This document shows, one piece after another, positions 52,796-62,328 of a DNA stretch of 64,000 nucleotides (the stretch's first letter is position 1; every line of letters starts with the position of its first letter). Under the pieces are notes generated by a model. That model saw only the letters and a list, made by a program, of their open reading frames with translations. It was not told the origin of the DNA and did no database searches. This DNA is from Caballeronia sordidicola. GTDB taxonomy: Bacteria > Pseudomonadota > Gammaproteobacteria > Burkholderiales > Burkholderiaceae. The stretch is from the NCBI RefSeq assembly GCF_001544455.2, contig NZ_FCOC02000025.1, positions 1-64,000 on the forward strand, given 5' to 3'. A program made the translations under genes and the position numbers.

Positions 52796-53833
52796 TTAGA
52801 ACGAAAAACCCGCCTTATTGCGGCGTAGGTCTTCCTCGACCATCATTTTGCAAAGCTGCTCCAGTGTAGTCTTCGGTTCCCATCCAAGCTTTTCCTTTGC
52901 CTTTGCGGGGTTGCCGATCAACAGCTCAACTTCGGCCGGACGGTAGTACTTCGGATTTACGCGTACCAGCACTTTGCCGTTCGAATCGACGCCCTCTTCC
53001 TTTTCTCCCGCGCCGCGCCAGTTCAATTCAACACCAGTTGCCTTGAACGCCATGGTGACGAAATCGCGAACCGTCTCTGTCCGGTTGGTGGCAAGCACGA
53101 ATGTATCCGCCTCGTCGGCCTGAAGCATAAGATGCATGCCCTCGACATATTCCTTAGCGAAGCCCCAGTCGCGTTTCGCATCGATGTTGCCCAGTTCGAG
53201 CACATCCAGCTTGCCAAGTGCAATCTTTGCCACTGAATCGGTGATCTTGCGCGTCACGAACTCTCGGCCGCGCAACGGCGACTCGTGATTAAACAGAATG
53301 CCGCTGGAACCAAAAATATCGTACGACTCACGATAATTGATCGTAATCCAGTGGGCATACAGCTTCGCGACGCCATAGGGGCTACGCGGATAAAACGGTG
53401 TGTCTTCCTTTTGAGGAATTGCCTGGACCTTCCCGAACATCTCGGAAGTAGAAGCCTGATAAAACCTAATCGATCTATCAACAACACGGATTGCTTCCAG
53501 CTGGTTCAACGCGCCTACGCCGGTGATTTCTGCCGTGGTAGCGGGCTGGTCAAACGAGACTCCGACAAAACTTTGTGCCGCGAGATTATACACTTCACGA
53601 GGCTGGGCCATTTCGAGCAAGCGGATGGTTGCGCCCAGATCGGTCAGATCGTGCTCGACTAGGTTCAGCTTCGGATGGTTCAGGACACCAAGTTCCTCCA
53701 TGCGCCAAAAGTTGACGGAACTTGTGCGCCGATAGGTACCGTGTACGTCGTATCCCTTCTCCAACAGCAATTGAGTGAGATACGCCCCGTCTTGCCCCGT
53801 AATGCCCGTAACAACTGCGCTCGTCAATTCCAT
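52796..53833 (-). CDS. gmd: GDP-mannose 4,6-dehydratase
   Basis: 345 aa, usual length. VTGITGQDGAYLTQLLLEKG is the NADP loop, GTYRRTSS follows, STSEMFGK holds the catalytic Thr/Ser-Glu, and YGVAKLYAHW the Tyr-Lys. DAKRDWGFAKEYVEGMHLML is typical of Gmd. It makes GDP-4-keto-6-deoxymannose for Fcl. Stand-alone leftward gene. Confidence 0.97.
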   Translation of the reverse strand: MELTSAVVTGITGQDGAYLTQLLLEKGYDVHGTYRRTSSVNFWRMEELGVLNHPKLNLVEHDLTDLGATIRLLEMAQPREVYNLAAQSFVGVSFDQPATTAEITGVGALNQLEAIRVVDRSIRFYQASTSEMFGKVQAIPQKEDTPFYPRSPYGVAKLYAHWITINYRESYDIFGSSGILFNHESPLRGREFVTRKITDSVAKIALGKLDVLELGNIDAKRDWGFAKEYVEGMHLMLQADEADTFVLATNRTETVRDFVTMAFKATGVELNWRGAGEKEEGVDSNGKVLVRVNPKYYRPAEVELLIGNPAKAKEKLGWEPKTTLEQLCKMMVEEDLRRNKAGFSF

Positions 53834-54272
53834 CTCCCTTGGAAAAACCCACCATCAAGCAAATCCGGCGCAATGGTGGAGAATGGCTTAAAAATGGTGC
53901 TGATTATATCCGACGCGCAAACCGCTTCGTCGGCCTAGACGTATGCTTATCCGGCCGTGAGCACAGGCAAGCAAATCTGGCAATGAATGCGAAACACCCC
54001 CGTAGCAAGCTTTACGCCGCCCGGGCGGGGAAAACTTCTCGTAAACGCCCCGATTGTAAGCACTGAAAAAACTGTTCAAAAATTATTAAAGCCCGGTGAA
54101 TATGGCGCTCTTCCGTCTCACGAAGTCCGCATCCGACTACACAGACACTTCGCTGCGTCGGTTACTATGCCATGTCGGTTTGCAGCGTCAGCACCACCCG
54201 CAACTTTGTCCTGATAAGGCTCACCCGCCACGTCCGGGCCGGTAATAGATTCATTCTTCGCATCATTCCTAC
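53834..54272. other. intergenic region between gmd and apaH
   Basis: 439 bp with divergent start signals and no gene. It marks the boundary between the polysaccharide locus and conserved chromosome. Confidence 0.5.
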
Positions 54273-55139
54273 ATGGCATCTTTATTTTCGCAAAATCCGG
54301 CCCATCCGACGGTCCCCCTCGCCTTCGGCGACATCCAGGGCTGCCGCGAAGCATTCCAGCGTCTATTGGCGAAAACCGCGCCCAGCGACACCACGCCGCT
54401 GTGGTTCGCCGGCGACATCATCAACCGCGGCCCGGAATCGCTTGCTACGCTGCGCGACCTGATCGCGCTCGGTGACCGCGCCGTTGCCGTCCTCGGTAAT
54501 CACGACCTGCATCTGTTGTCCGTATCGGCGGGTATTCGTAAATCGAAGAAAGGCGATACCATCGACGATATCCTCGCCGCGCCCGACGCCGCCGATCTCC
54601 TCGACTGGGTCAGGCATCGTCCCATCGCGCATTTCGATCACGGCATGCTGATGGTCCACGCCGGCGTGTTGCCGCAATGGGACGTGGCGACCACGCTGGA
54701 ACTCGCCGACGAATTCCAGCGCGCCCTGCGCGCGCCCAACTGGAAGGAAACGCTCGCGAGCCTCTACGGCAACGAGCCGACCCGATGGAAACCGAAGCTC
54801 AAAGGCGCCGACCGGCTGCGCGTGATATGCAATGCGCTCACGCGCCTGCGCTTTTGTTCGCCCGAAGGCGACATGGATTTCTCGTCCAGCGGCGGCGTAG
54901 CTTCGGGTCCTGCCGGATTCATGCCGTGGTTCGACGTGCCTTCGCGCGGGACATCGGACGTAACCGTCATTTTTGGTCATTGGGCGGCGATCGGACTGAT
55001 CGTTCGCGACAACATCATCGGACTGGACTCGGGTTGCGTCTGGGGCGAACAACTCACGGCAATCCGGCTCGCAAGCGACCCAGCCGAACGCAAAGTGACG
55101 CAGGTCGATTGCTCGAACTGCCGCGCTGTAATCGACTGA
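54273..55139 (+). CDS. apaH: bis(5'-nucleosyl)-tetraphosphatase, symmetrical
   Basis: 288 aa. Metallophosphatase motifs in order: FGDIQGC, FAGDIINRGPES, LGNHDLH, MVHAGVLPQW and FGHWAAIG. Hydrolyses Ap4A to two ADP. In Burkholderia it commonly flanks the O-antigen locus, so it is a useful marker. Converges on rfbD, 35 bp apart. Confidence 0.96.
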   Translation: MASLFSQNPAHPTVPLAFGDIQGCREAFQRLLAKTAPSDTTPLWFAGDIINRGPESLATLRDLIALGDRAVAVLGNHDLHLLSVSAGIRKSKKGDTIDDILAAPDAADLLDWVRHRPIAHFDHGMLMVHAGVLPQWDVATTLELADEFQRALRAPNWKETLASLYGNEPTRWKPKLKGADRLRVICNALTRLRFCSPEGDMDFSSSGGVASGPAGFMPWFDVPSRGTSDVTVIFGHWAAIGLIVRDNIIGLDSGCVWGEQLTAIRLASDPAERKVTQVDCSNCRAVID

Positions 55140-55174
55140 TGCACGACTAACGCCTGATTAACGCAATCACCGCC

Positions 55175-56089
55175 TCAAAGCTGCGATTGCGCCATGCACT
55201 GGCGCAGCGCTTCGTCCCAAGGGGACGGCTCGATGCCGAAAACATCCGCCAGCTTGCCGTTTGAAAGCCTTGAGTTCAACGGCCGCACGGTGGGAGCCGG
55301 GTACGAAATCGTTGGAATGCCTTTGATCACGGGCTTGGCCGGCTGCCTCGAATTATCGAAGATCGCCTGCGCGAAACCAGCCCACGAGGTCGATCCCGCA
55401 GCCGTGAGGTGGTAGACGCCCGAGCGGCGAAACCAGTCTTCGCGCTGACCGCGAAGTAGCTGCGACAGCGCGATGGCCGTTTCGTCGGCGATGGTTCCCG
55501 ACCACGTTGGCGCGCCTATTTGATCGTTCACTACGCTGAGTTCGTCGCGCTCGGCGGCAAGCCGCAGCATGGTCCGAAGGAAGTTCGTGCCCCGGGCGCC
55601 GTAGACCCAACTCGTGCGAAAAACCAGATACGCGCAACCCGACGCCGCAATCGCCTGCTCTCCCGCCAGTTTGCTGACGCCATAGACATTCAGCGGATTC
55701 GTCGCGTCATCCTCCACGTACGCACCGGGTTTGACGCCATCGAACACGTAGTCCGTGGAGTAATGCACCAGCAACGCACCGAGACGTTTCGCCACCCGCG
55801 ACAGCGCTTCCGGCGCTTCCGCGTTCAATCGCATCGCGCCAGCAACATCGGTTTCCGCTGCATCGACAGCGGTATAAGCCGCCGCGTTCACAATCACTGC
55901 GGGCGCGACATTGCTGACCACTTGTCCTATCCGCGCAGTGTCCGATAAATCGAGTCCAGCACGATCGAACGCCACGACACGACCCAAGCCTTGCAGACTG
56001 CGCACAAGTTCAAAACCAATCTGGCCGGTCGCGCCCGTCAGCAGAATGGTCGGCTTCGGCAAATCCCGGACCGTCATTGCAGCGCTCAT
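55175..56089 (-). CDS. rfbD: dTDP-4-dehydrorhamnose reductase
   Basis: 304 aa. LTGATGQIGFELVRSLQ (NADPH loop), VNAAAYTAVDAAE, HYSTDYVFDG and YGVSKLAGEQ (Tyr-x3-Lys) are diagnostic. Last step of dTDP-L-rhamnose synthesis. Starts in a 4-base ATGA overlap with rfbC. Confidence 0.96.
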   Translation of the reverse strand: MSAAMTVRDLPKPTILLTGATGQIGFELVRSLQGLGRVVAFDRAGLDLSDTARIGQVVSNVAPAVIVNAAAYTAVDAAETDVAGAMRLNAEAPEALSRVAKRLGALLVHYSTDYVFDGVKPGAYVEDDATNPLNVYGVSKLAGEQAIAASGCAYLVFRTSWVYGARGTNFLRTMLRLAAERDELSVVNDQIGAPTWSGTIADETAIALSQLLRGQREDWFRRSGVYHLTAAGSTSWAGFAQAIFDNSRQPAKPVIKGIPTISYPAPTVRPLNSRLSNGKLADVFGIEPSPWDEALRQCMAQSQL

Positions 56090-56637
56090 GCGTAATGTTC
56101 GGCATCGGCCAGTCTCACCGCCGCAGCATCTTTTTCAGAAAGCATTGGCTCGAAATCTATCGGCCACTGGATTCCGATTGCCGGATCGTTCCATGCAATG
56201 CTTCGCTGATGTTCCGGATACCAGTAATCCGTCGTCTTGTACAAGTATTGCGCCGATGCCGACAGCACCACGAAACCATGCCCGAACCCTGGTGGAATCC
56301 ACAATTGCCGTCGATTCTCCGCCGATAGACTCACGCCCGTCCAATGGCCGAAGCGAGGCGAGCTTTTGCGCAAATCGACGGCGACGTCGAACACTTCCCC
56401 TTCCACGACCCGAACGAGTTTCCCCTGCGGACGCTCGATCTGATAGTGCAGTCCGCGCAATACGCCGCGCGCCGAACGCGAATGGTTGTCCTGCACGAAT
56501 TCCATGCCTGCCGCCACATGCTCGCCAAAATCGCGGCTGTTGAAGCTTTCGTAGAAGAAGCCGCGGGCGTCGCTGAATACTTCCGGTTCAACGATCACGA
56601 CCTCCGGCAGCGCGGTGGCGATTACTTTGAGGGCCAT
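56086..56637 (-). CDS. rfbC: dTDP-4-dehydrorhamnose 3,5-epimerase
   Basis: 183 aa. Cupin fold with FVQDNHSRSARGVLRGLHYQ (active-site His), VVEGEVFDVAVDLRKSSP and IPPGFGHGFVVLS. Converts dTDP-4-keto-6-deoxyglucose to the L-lyxo form. Overlaps rfbA by 16 bases. Confidence 0.97.
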   Translation of the reverse strand: MALKVIATALPEVVIVEPEVFSDARGFFYESFNSRDFGEHVAAGMEFVQDNHSRSARGVLRGLHYQIERPQGKLVRVVEGEVFDVAVDLRKSSPRFGHWTGVSLSAENRRQLWIPPGFGHGFVVLSASAQYLYKTTDYWYPEHQRSIAWNDPAIGIQWPIDFEPMLSEKDAAAVRLADAEHYA

Positions 56638-57515
56638 GCGACTTGATGCGTGAGAAGGTTGAGCAAATATCGGCCGTAAGCGTTTTTCGCGAGTGGCGCG
56701 GCAAGCTTCGAGACCTGCTCGCCATCGATCCAGCCACTGCGAAAAGCGATTTCCTCAGGGCACGCAATCATCAAACCCTGGCGCTTCTGCAACGTTGCAA
56801 TGAATGTTGCAGCGTCGATCAGCGAGTCGGGCGTGCCGGTGTCGAGCCATGCAAAACCGCCGCCCAGGATTTGAACCTCGAGCTTCTGTTGCGCGAGGTA
56901 CGCCGTGTTGACATCGGTGATTTCCAGTTCGCCGCGCGCGGATGGCTTGATGTTGCGGGCGATCCGGCAAACGTCGTTATCGTAGAAATAAAGGCCTGTG
57001 ACCGCGTAACTCGAGCGAGGCACCCGGGGCTTTTCATGAATCGATACCACCTGAAAATCCGCGTCGAATTCCACCACGCCGTAGCGCTCGGGATCCTGCA
57101 CATGGTACGCAAAGACTATAGCGCCCTCTGTTCTCGCATCCGCCTGCGCGAGGCGGCGGTCGAGATCCTGACCGTAAAAAATATTGTCGCCGAGAATCAA
57201 TGCGCACGGATCCGCGCCAATGAACCGCTCGCCGATGATAAACGCCTGCGCTAGCCCATCGGGCGTTGGCTGCACGGCGTACTGGATGTCCATGCCCCAC
57301 TGGCTTCCATCGCCGAGCATGGCTTCAAACAGCGGCGCGTCGTGCGGCGTCGAAACGAGCAGGACTTCGCGAGTCCCCGCTGTCATCAGCGTGGATAGCG
57401 GATAGTAGATCATCGGTTTATCATACACGGGCAACAATTGCTTCGAGACCACGTGCGTGATTGGATAAAGCCGTGTTCCGGTGCCACCGGCCAGAATGAT
57501 GCCTTTACGCGCCAT
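56622..57515 (-). CDS. rfbA: glucose-1-phosphate thymidylyltransferase
   Basis: 297 aa. GIILAGGTGTRLYPIT and SKQLLPVYDKPMIYYPLS form the nucleotide site, LGDNIFYG binds Mg and VVSIHEKP follows. Makes dTDP-glucose, first step of the rhamnose path. Overlaps rfbB by 11 bases. Confidence 0.97.
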   Translation of the reverse strand: MARKGIILAGGTGTRLYPITHVVSKQLLPVYDKPMIYYPLSTLMTAGTREVLLVSTPHDAPLFEAMLGDGSQWGMDIQYAVQPTPDGLAQAFIIGERFIGADPCALILGDNIFYGQDLDRRLAQADARTEGAIVFAYHVQDPERYGVVEFDADFQVVSIHEKPRVPRSSYAVTGLYFYDNDVCRIARNIKPSARGELEITDVNTAYLAQQKLEVQILGGGFAWLDTGTPDSLIDAATFIATLQKRQGLMIACPEEIAFRSGWIDGEQVSKLAAPLAKNAYGRYLLNLLTHQVAWPSK

Positions 57516-58572
57516 CGCCGATCCTTGCCGTGTCGAAGCATGCCGTTCTATAAGCGCCGGAAACTACGTCGCCAACCCACGCCTGATTGTCCAGATACCA
57601 GCGGACCGTTTTCTCGATACCCGTTTCGAACGTTTCCGCCGGCTTCCAGCCGAGTTCCCGCTCGAGTTTGCGAGCGTCGACAGCGTAACGCCGGTCATGT
57701 CCCGGCCGGTCGTTCACGAACGCGATTTGATCGCGATATGACCCCGCCGCTCTCGGCTTCAGCCGGTCGAGCCAGTCGCACACTGTGTGCACAACGCCGA
57801 GGTTCGTCTTTTCGTTCCAGCCGCCGATGTTGTACGTCTCCCCGATCTGGCCGCGCGACAGCACTTCGCGGATCGCGGCGCAGTGGTCGCTGACATGCAA
57901 CCAGTCGCGAATGTTCATGCCGTCGCCATATACCGGCAGCGACTCGCCGGTGATCGCGTTCGTGATCATCAGCGGTATCAGCTTCTCTGGAAACTGATAA
58001 GGGCCGTAGTTGTTCGAGCAGTGAGTCGTGATGGTGGGCAAGCGGTACGTGTGGTGATACGACCGCACGAGGTGGTCGGAAGCGGCCTTGGTCGCGGAAT
58101 AAGGGCTGTTCGGCGCGTACCGTGCGGTCTCGGAGAAAGGCGCGTCGCCGGGCGCGAGCGAACCGAAGACTTCATCCGTCGATACATGCAGGAAGCGAAA
58201 CGCCGCCTGTCCGGCATCGGGCAAAGAGCGCCAATACGAAAGCGCCGCTTCGAGCAGCGTGAATGTGCCGGCCACGTTGGTTTGCACGAACTCGGCGGGA
58301 GCATGTATCGATCGGTCCACGTGGCTTTCCGCCGCGAAATGCAGGATTGCGCGAGGTCGATGGCGAGCAAGCAGCGCATCGATTGCCGCACGGTCGCAGA
58401 TGTCCACGCGCGCAAAAACGTGATTGCCATTGTGCTGCAAAGGCTTCAGCGTGAGCGGGTTTCCGGCGTAGGTCAGCTTGTCGACGTTGAGCACGGCTTC
58501 ACTCGACGCGCGGAGCCACTCAAGCACGAAGTTCGCGCCTATAAAGCCAGCTCCGCCCGTCACAAGAATCAT
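57505..58572 (-). CDS. rfbB: dTDP-glucose 4,6-dehydratase
   Basis: 355 aa from the ATG at 58572 (MILVTGGAGFIGANFVLEW); an upstream start at 58599 would overlap plsC. HFAAESHVDRSI, STDEVFGSL (catalytic Asp-Glu) and YSATKAASDHLV (Tyr-x3-Lys) are diagnostic. Second step of dTDP-L-rhamnose synthesis. It follows plsC by 1 base, so the rhamnose genes appear joined to the pyr-plsC transcript. Confidence 0.97.
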   Translation of the reverse strand: MILVTGGAGFIGANFVLEWLRASSEAVLNVDKLTYAGNPLTLKPLQHNGNHVFARVDICDRAAIDALLARHRPRAILHFAAESHVDRSIHAPAEFVQTNVAGTFTLLEAALSYWRSLPDAGQAAFRFLHVSTDEVFGSLAPGDAPFSETARYAPNSPYSATKAASDHLVRSYHHTYRLPTITTHCSNNYGPYQFPEKLIPLMITNAITGESLPVYGDGMNIRDWLHVSDHCAAIREVLSRGQIGETYNIGGWNEKTNLGVVHTVCDWLDRLKPRAAGSYRDQIAFVNDRPGHDRRYAVDARKLERELGWKPAETFETGIEKTVRWYLDNQAWVGDVVSGAYRTACFDTARIGDGA

Positions 58573-58573
58573 G

Positions 58574-59380
58574 TCAGTGCCCGGGCGTAAGCCCTTCAAG
58601 ATCCGCAGAATGGGCCGCTTCTTCCTCGACCACCGGCGCCACGCTCAACCCCGCCTGCATCCTGCGCAACGCCGTCTCCACCGCCGCCTGCGCATCCTTC
58701 GCCAGCACCCTTCGATCAGCCCCCGCGGCGATCGCGTCGCAGACGTAAAGATGCGCGGTCAGCGGCTTGTCGCGCAGCATGGCGTCGAGCGTAAAACCCA
58801 GCGTCAGGTCATCGATATAAGCCGGCGCCTCCGACTGCCTGCCATTCCCATCTTCGTACATGAGGCAAATCGGCTGTACGGGACATCCCGCCGACACTGC
58901 CGCCTGGAACAGATTGGAATGAAACGGCAGCAACTCCGTGCCCGCCGATGTAGTCCCTTCCGGGAACACGCACATCAATTCGCCGCGCTTCAGGCGCTCG
59001 GAAAGCTCATGCATGATGCGTTTTGCATCGCTGCGTTTTTCGCGCTGAAGAAAGATCGTGTCGAGTTGCTGTGCAAGCCACCCGACCACCGGCCATTGCC
59101 GCACTTCCGCTTTCGATACAAACGGCGTCGGCCGCCATGCATTGACCACGTAGATATCGATCCACGACACATGATTGCCGACGACCAGCGCGCCGCTGTC
59201 GAGCCGCGCCTGATCGTTGTGAACCACGAGTTTCATGCCGCATCGACGCAACATTTCAATGGACCATGCGCGGTTCAGTTCCATGCGCGTTTGCGGCGTC
59301 GCCTTGGGAAAGCGCGTCGCCACGGTGAACATACCGTGCAGCAGATGCGCAACAATATGGAGCTTGCGAAAGGCGAACAT
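58574..59380 (-). CDS. plsC: 1-acyl-sn-glycerol-3-phosphate acyltransferase
   Basis: 268 aa. The H-x4-D catalytic motif in GNHVSWIDIYVVN and the glycerophosphate-binding FPEGTTSAG are present, with one hydrophobic N-terminal segment. Forms phosphatidic acid at the inner membrane. Follows the PyrC-like gene by 18 bases. Confidence 0.93.
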   Translation of the reverse strand: MFAFRKLHIVAHLLHGMFTVATRFPKATPQTRMELNRAWSIEMLRRCGMKLVVHNDQARLDSGALVVGNHVSWIDIYVVNAWRPTPFVSKAEVRQWPVVGWLAQQLDTIFLQREKRSDAKRIMHELSERLKRGELMCVFPEGTTSAGTELLPFHSNLFQAAVSAGCPVQPICLMYEDGNGRQSEAPAYIDDLTLGFTLDAMLRDKPLTAHLYVCDAIAAGADRRVLAKDAQAAVETALRRMQAGLSVAPVVEEEAAHSADLEGLTPGH

Positions 59381-59398
59381 GATCAGGATCCCCAGCCG

Positions 59399-60700
59399 CT
59401 ATCGCGTTTCATAAAGCGTTTCATGCGGCGCGTCATACGCAATATGTCCCGCGACAATCGTCGCCTTCACGCGCGCCGGCAGTTCATAACCAAGGAACGG
59501 CGAGTTGTGTCCTTGGCTTTTCAGCGTGGCCGGTTCGACCAGCCATTCGGCGGCGGGATCGAAGAGGCAAAGGTCGGCCGTGTCGCCCACTGCAACGCGT
59601 CCCGCGTCCAGCTTGAGCACGCTGGCCGGCGCATTCGTGATGCGCGTCAGCGCTTTGGACAATGGCACATTGGCCTCGCGCGCCCACTTCACCGTCAGCG
59701 ACAGCAGCAGTTCCAGACCCGTCGCGCCCGGCGTAGCTTCGGCGAAAGGCAGCAGCTTGTCGTCGTCATCGAGCGGTGTGTGATCGGAACAGATCGCGTC
59801 GATGGTGCCATCGGCCAGTCCCGCGCGAATCGCGTCGCGATCGCGCTGCGAGCGCAGCGGCGGATCGAGGCGAAACTGCGAGTTGAAATAACCGATGTCC
59901 ATATCCGTCAGATGAACGTGGTTGATGGTGACATCGCAGGTTATGGCGAGGCCTTCGGCCTTTGCCTGACGCACGAGCGCCACGCCCGCCGCAGAAGACA
60001 AATGCGACAAATGCACGCGCGCGCCCGACACGCGGACCAGCTCGAAAATGGTGTGCAGCGCAATGGTTTCCGCCGAAACCGGCACGCCCGACAAGCCGAG
60101 CCGCGACGCCACCGCGCCACTTGCCGCCACCCCGCCGCGCGCCATGTAGCCGTCCTGCGGCCGCAGCCACACGGCATAACCGTAAGTGGTCGCATACTGC
60201 AGCGCGCGCAGCAGCGTGCGGGTATCGACAATAGGCGTGTCGGCCTGCGAAAAGCCGATGCATCCCGATTCCGTCAACTCGACCATTTCGGTGATTGCTT
60301 CACCCTTGAGCCCTACGGTCAGCGCGCCCAGCGGATACACATGCGCCTGATGCAGCTTCTGCGCGCGAAAACGCAGCATTTCCACGAGACCGGGTTCATC
60401 GAGAACGGGATCGGTGTCGGGCGGACACACGAGGCTCGTCACCCCGCCCGCCGCGGCCGCCGCCATTTCTGATTCGAGCGTCGCCTTGTGCTCGAATCCG
60501 GGCTCGCGAAGCCGCGCGCTCAGGTCGACAAAACCCGGCGCAATGGCGAGTCCTTTTGCATCGAAGGTGCGCGTTGCGTGAAAGTCAGCGGGCGCATTGC
60601 CAATACCCACGATCTTCCCCGCCGAAATAAACACATCGGCAAGGGTTTCCGTGCCCGCGGCCGGGTCAATGAGCGTTCCGCCCTGGATATGTATGTTCAT
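59399..60700 (-). CDS. pyrC: dihydroorotase-like, probably catalytically dead PyrC' subunit
   Basis: 433 aa, amidohydrolase fold. The Zn-binding D-x-H-x-H of active enzymes is replaced by D59-L-S-A-R63 (VDLSARLREPG), while LREPG, CSDHTPLDDDD and APASVLKLDAG are kept. Non-catalytic PyrC' subunits of this kind, made next to pyrB, are known in Pseudomonas, where they support aspartate carbamoyltransferase assembly. A separate active dihydroorotase should exist elsewhere. Starts 3 bases after the pyrB stop. Confidence 0.92.
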   Translation of the reverse strand: MNIHIQGGTLIDPAAGTETLADVFISAGKIVGIGNAPADFHATRTFDAKGLAIAPGFVDLSARLREPGFEHKATLESEMAAAAAGGVTSLVCPPDTDPVLDEPGLVEMLRFRAQKLHQAHVYPLGALTVGLKGEAITEMVELTESGCIGFSQADTPIVDTRTLLRALQYATTYGYAVWLRPQDGYMARGGVAASGAVASRLGLSGVPVSAETIALHTIFELVRVSGARVHLSHLSSAAGVALVRQAKAEGLAITCDVTINHVHLTDMDIGYFNSQFRLDPPLRSQRDRDAIRAGLADGTIDAICSDHTPLDDDDKLLPFAEATPGATGLELLLSLTVKWAREANVPLSKALTRITNAPASVLKLDAGRVAVGDTADLCLFDPAAEWLVEPATLKSQGHNSPFLGYELPARVKATIVAGHIAYDAPHETLYETR

Positions 60701-60703
60701 GGA

Positions 60704-61735
60704 TTAATCGCTGTTGCCCGCAACAATGCCCATTACCGCCATGCGCACGGCGATCCCGAAGGTGACCTGATTGAGAATCACCGACTGCGGACCATCGGCG
60801 ACCTGCGAATCGATTTCGACGCCGCGATTCATCGGTCCCGGATGCATCACGATGGCATCGGGCGCAGCCAGCGCGAGACGCTCGGGCGTCAATCCCCACG
60901 ACTTGAAATACTCTTGCGCCGAAGGCAGCAACGCGCCGCTCATGCGCTCGTTCTGCAACCGCAACATGATGATCACGTCGACACCCTTCAGGCCTTCGTC
61001 TAGGTTGTGATAGACGTGCACGCCCATCTCGTTGAGGTTGCCCGGCAGCAAGGTACGCGGCCCGATAGCCCGAACTTCCGGCACGCCAAGCGTGGTCAGC
61101 GCATGAATGTCCGAACGCGCAACCCGCGAATGCAGGATGTCGCCGACTATTGCCACACGCAGATTCCGGAAATCCTTCTTGTAGTGGCGAATGGTGTACA
61201 TGTCGAGCAGACCTTGCGTCGGGTGCGCATGGCGCCCGTCGCCGGCGTTGATCACGTGCACGTGCGGCGCGCAATGCTCGGCGATCAGATACGGCGCGCC
61301 GCTCGACGCATGACGCACGACGAACATGTCGGCGTGCATGGCCGAAAGGTTGTTGATGGTGTCGAGCAGCGACTCGCCCTTGCTCGTGGACGATGCATTG
61401 ATATTCAGGTTCAGCACATCAGCTGAAAGGCGCTTCGCGGCGATCTCGAACGTGGTCCGGGTGCGCGTGGAATTTTCGAAGAACAGGTTGAAGACCGACT
61501 TGCCGCGCAGCAGCGGCACTTTCTTGATCTCGCGATCGGTCACGCTGACGAACTGTTCGGCGGTATCGAGAATATGCGTGACGATGGCGCGCGGCAGTCC
61601 TTCAATGGTGAGCAGATGCTTGAGTTCGCCGTTTTTCGTAAGCTGCGGATTGCCCTTGAGAAAGCCGGGACGCGTTGCCGCCGGCTTTCTGTCCGGCGCC
61701 CGGCTTTCGGCAGAACCCTGAGTGGCCGTGTTCAT
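60704..61735 (-). CDS. pyrB: aspartate carbamoyltransferase, catalytic subunit
   Basis: 343 aa. FFENSTRTRTTFE (carbamoyl phosphate), HPTQGLLDMYTI, LRLQNERM and HPGPMNRGVEID are diagnostic. The N-terminal extension of about 30 residues fits the class A type that pairs with PyrC'. Commits carbamoyl phosphate to pyrimidine synthesis. Confidence 0.97.
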   Translation of the reverse strand: MNTATQGSAESRAPDRKPAATRPGFLKGNPQLTKNGELKHLLTIEGLPRAIVTHILDTAEQFVSVTDREIKKVPLLRGKSVFNLFFENSTRTRTTFEIAAKRLSADVLNLNINASSTSKGESLLDTINNLSAMHADMFVVRHASSGAPYLIAEHCAPHVHVINAGDGRHAHPTQGLLDMYTIRHYKKDFRNLRVAIVGDILHSRVARSDIHALTTLGVPEVRAIGPRTLLPGNLNEMGVHVYHNLDEGLKGVDVIIMLRLQNERMSGALLPSAQEYFKSWGLTPERLALAAPDAIVMHPGPMNRGVEIDSQVADGPQSVILNQVTFGIAVRMAVMGIVAGNSD

Positions 61736-61812
61736 GTGGATCCTGGTCGTGCTTGATTCGTGACAAGAAGAGATGCTTATCGCGCGTGCCTGCGCGCGCT
61801 TATGGACGTGCT

Positions 61813-62328
61813 TTATTCCGTGCGTGCTTCAATGCTGAACGAAAGCGAACCGTCGTCGCGCTGCGTGAGCACGAGATTGGCGTTCGCCGGTACATCGACC
61901 ATGCCGCCGGTGAAGCGTGCAGCCATGGGCAATTCGCGGCCGCCGCGATCGGCGAGCACGGCAAGTTCGACCCGTGCCGGGCGGCCGTAGTCATAAAGCT
62001 CGTTGACGGCGGCGCGCACGGTGCGTCCGGTGGACAGCACGTCGTCGATCAGCAGGATTTTCGCGTTATCGATTTCGAACGGCAGGGAAGTCGGGCTGGC
62101 CTGGCTATGCAAGCCTTTCTTCGCGTAGTCATCGCGATGCAGCGACACGTTGATCACGCCGATTCCGGCTACGTTAAGATCTTTCGCCAGCCGCTCGGCG
62201 AGCCAGACGCCGCCGCTGTAGATGCCGGCAAGCACGGGAGCGCCGGCTTGCGAAAGCGATTCACCATAAGCCGCGCGAACCTGCCCGAGCAACTCGCGGT
62301 ACAACGCCTCGGCGTCAATGGAACTCAT
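61813..62328 (-). CDS. pyrR: PyrR bifunctional regulator/uracil phosphoribosyltransferase
   Basis: 171 aa. ILLIDDVLSTGRTVRAAVNE is the PRPP-binding loop, and LAVLADRGGRELPM follows. PyrR controls pyr genes in Gram-positives; in proteobacteria its role is less clear. Overlaps ruvX by 4 bases. Confidence 0.93.
   Translation of the reverse strand: MSSIDAEALYRELLGQVRAAYGESLSQAGAPVLAGIYSGGVWLAERLAKDLNVAGIGVINVSLHRDDYAKKGLHSQASPTSLPFEIDNAKILLIDDVLSTGRTVRAAVNELYDYGRPARVELAVLADRGGRELPMAARFTGGMVDVPANANLVLTQRDDGSLSFSIEARTE

Noticed and set aside
58478..60472. 664-aa forward open frame over rfbB, plsC and pyrC'
   Set aside because: It is an antisense shadow in GC-rich DNA; the reverse-strand frames carry clear catalytic motifs and this one is Arg/His-rich without any domain.
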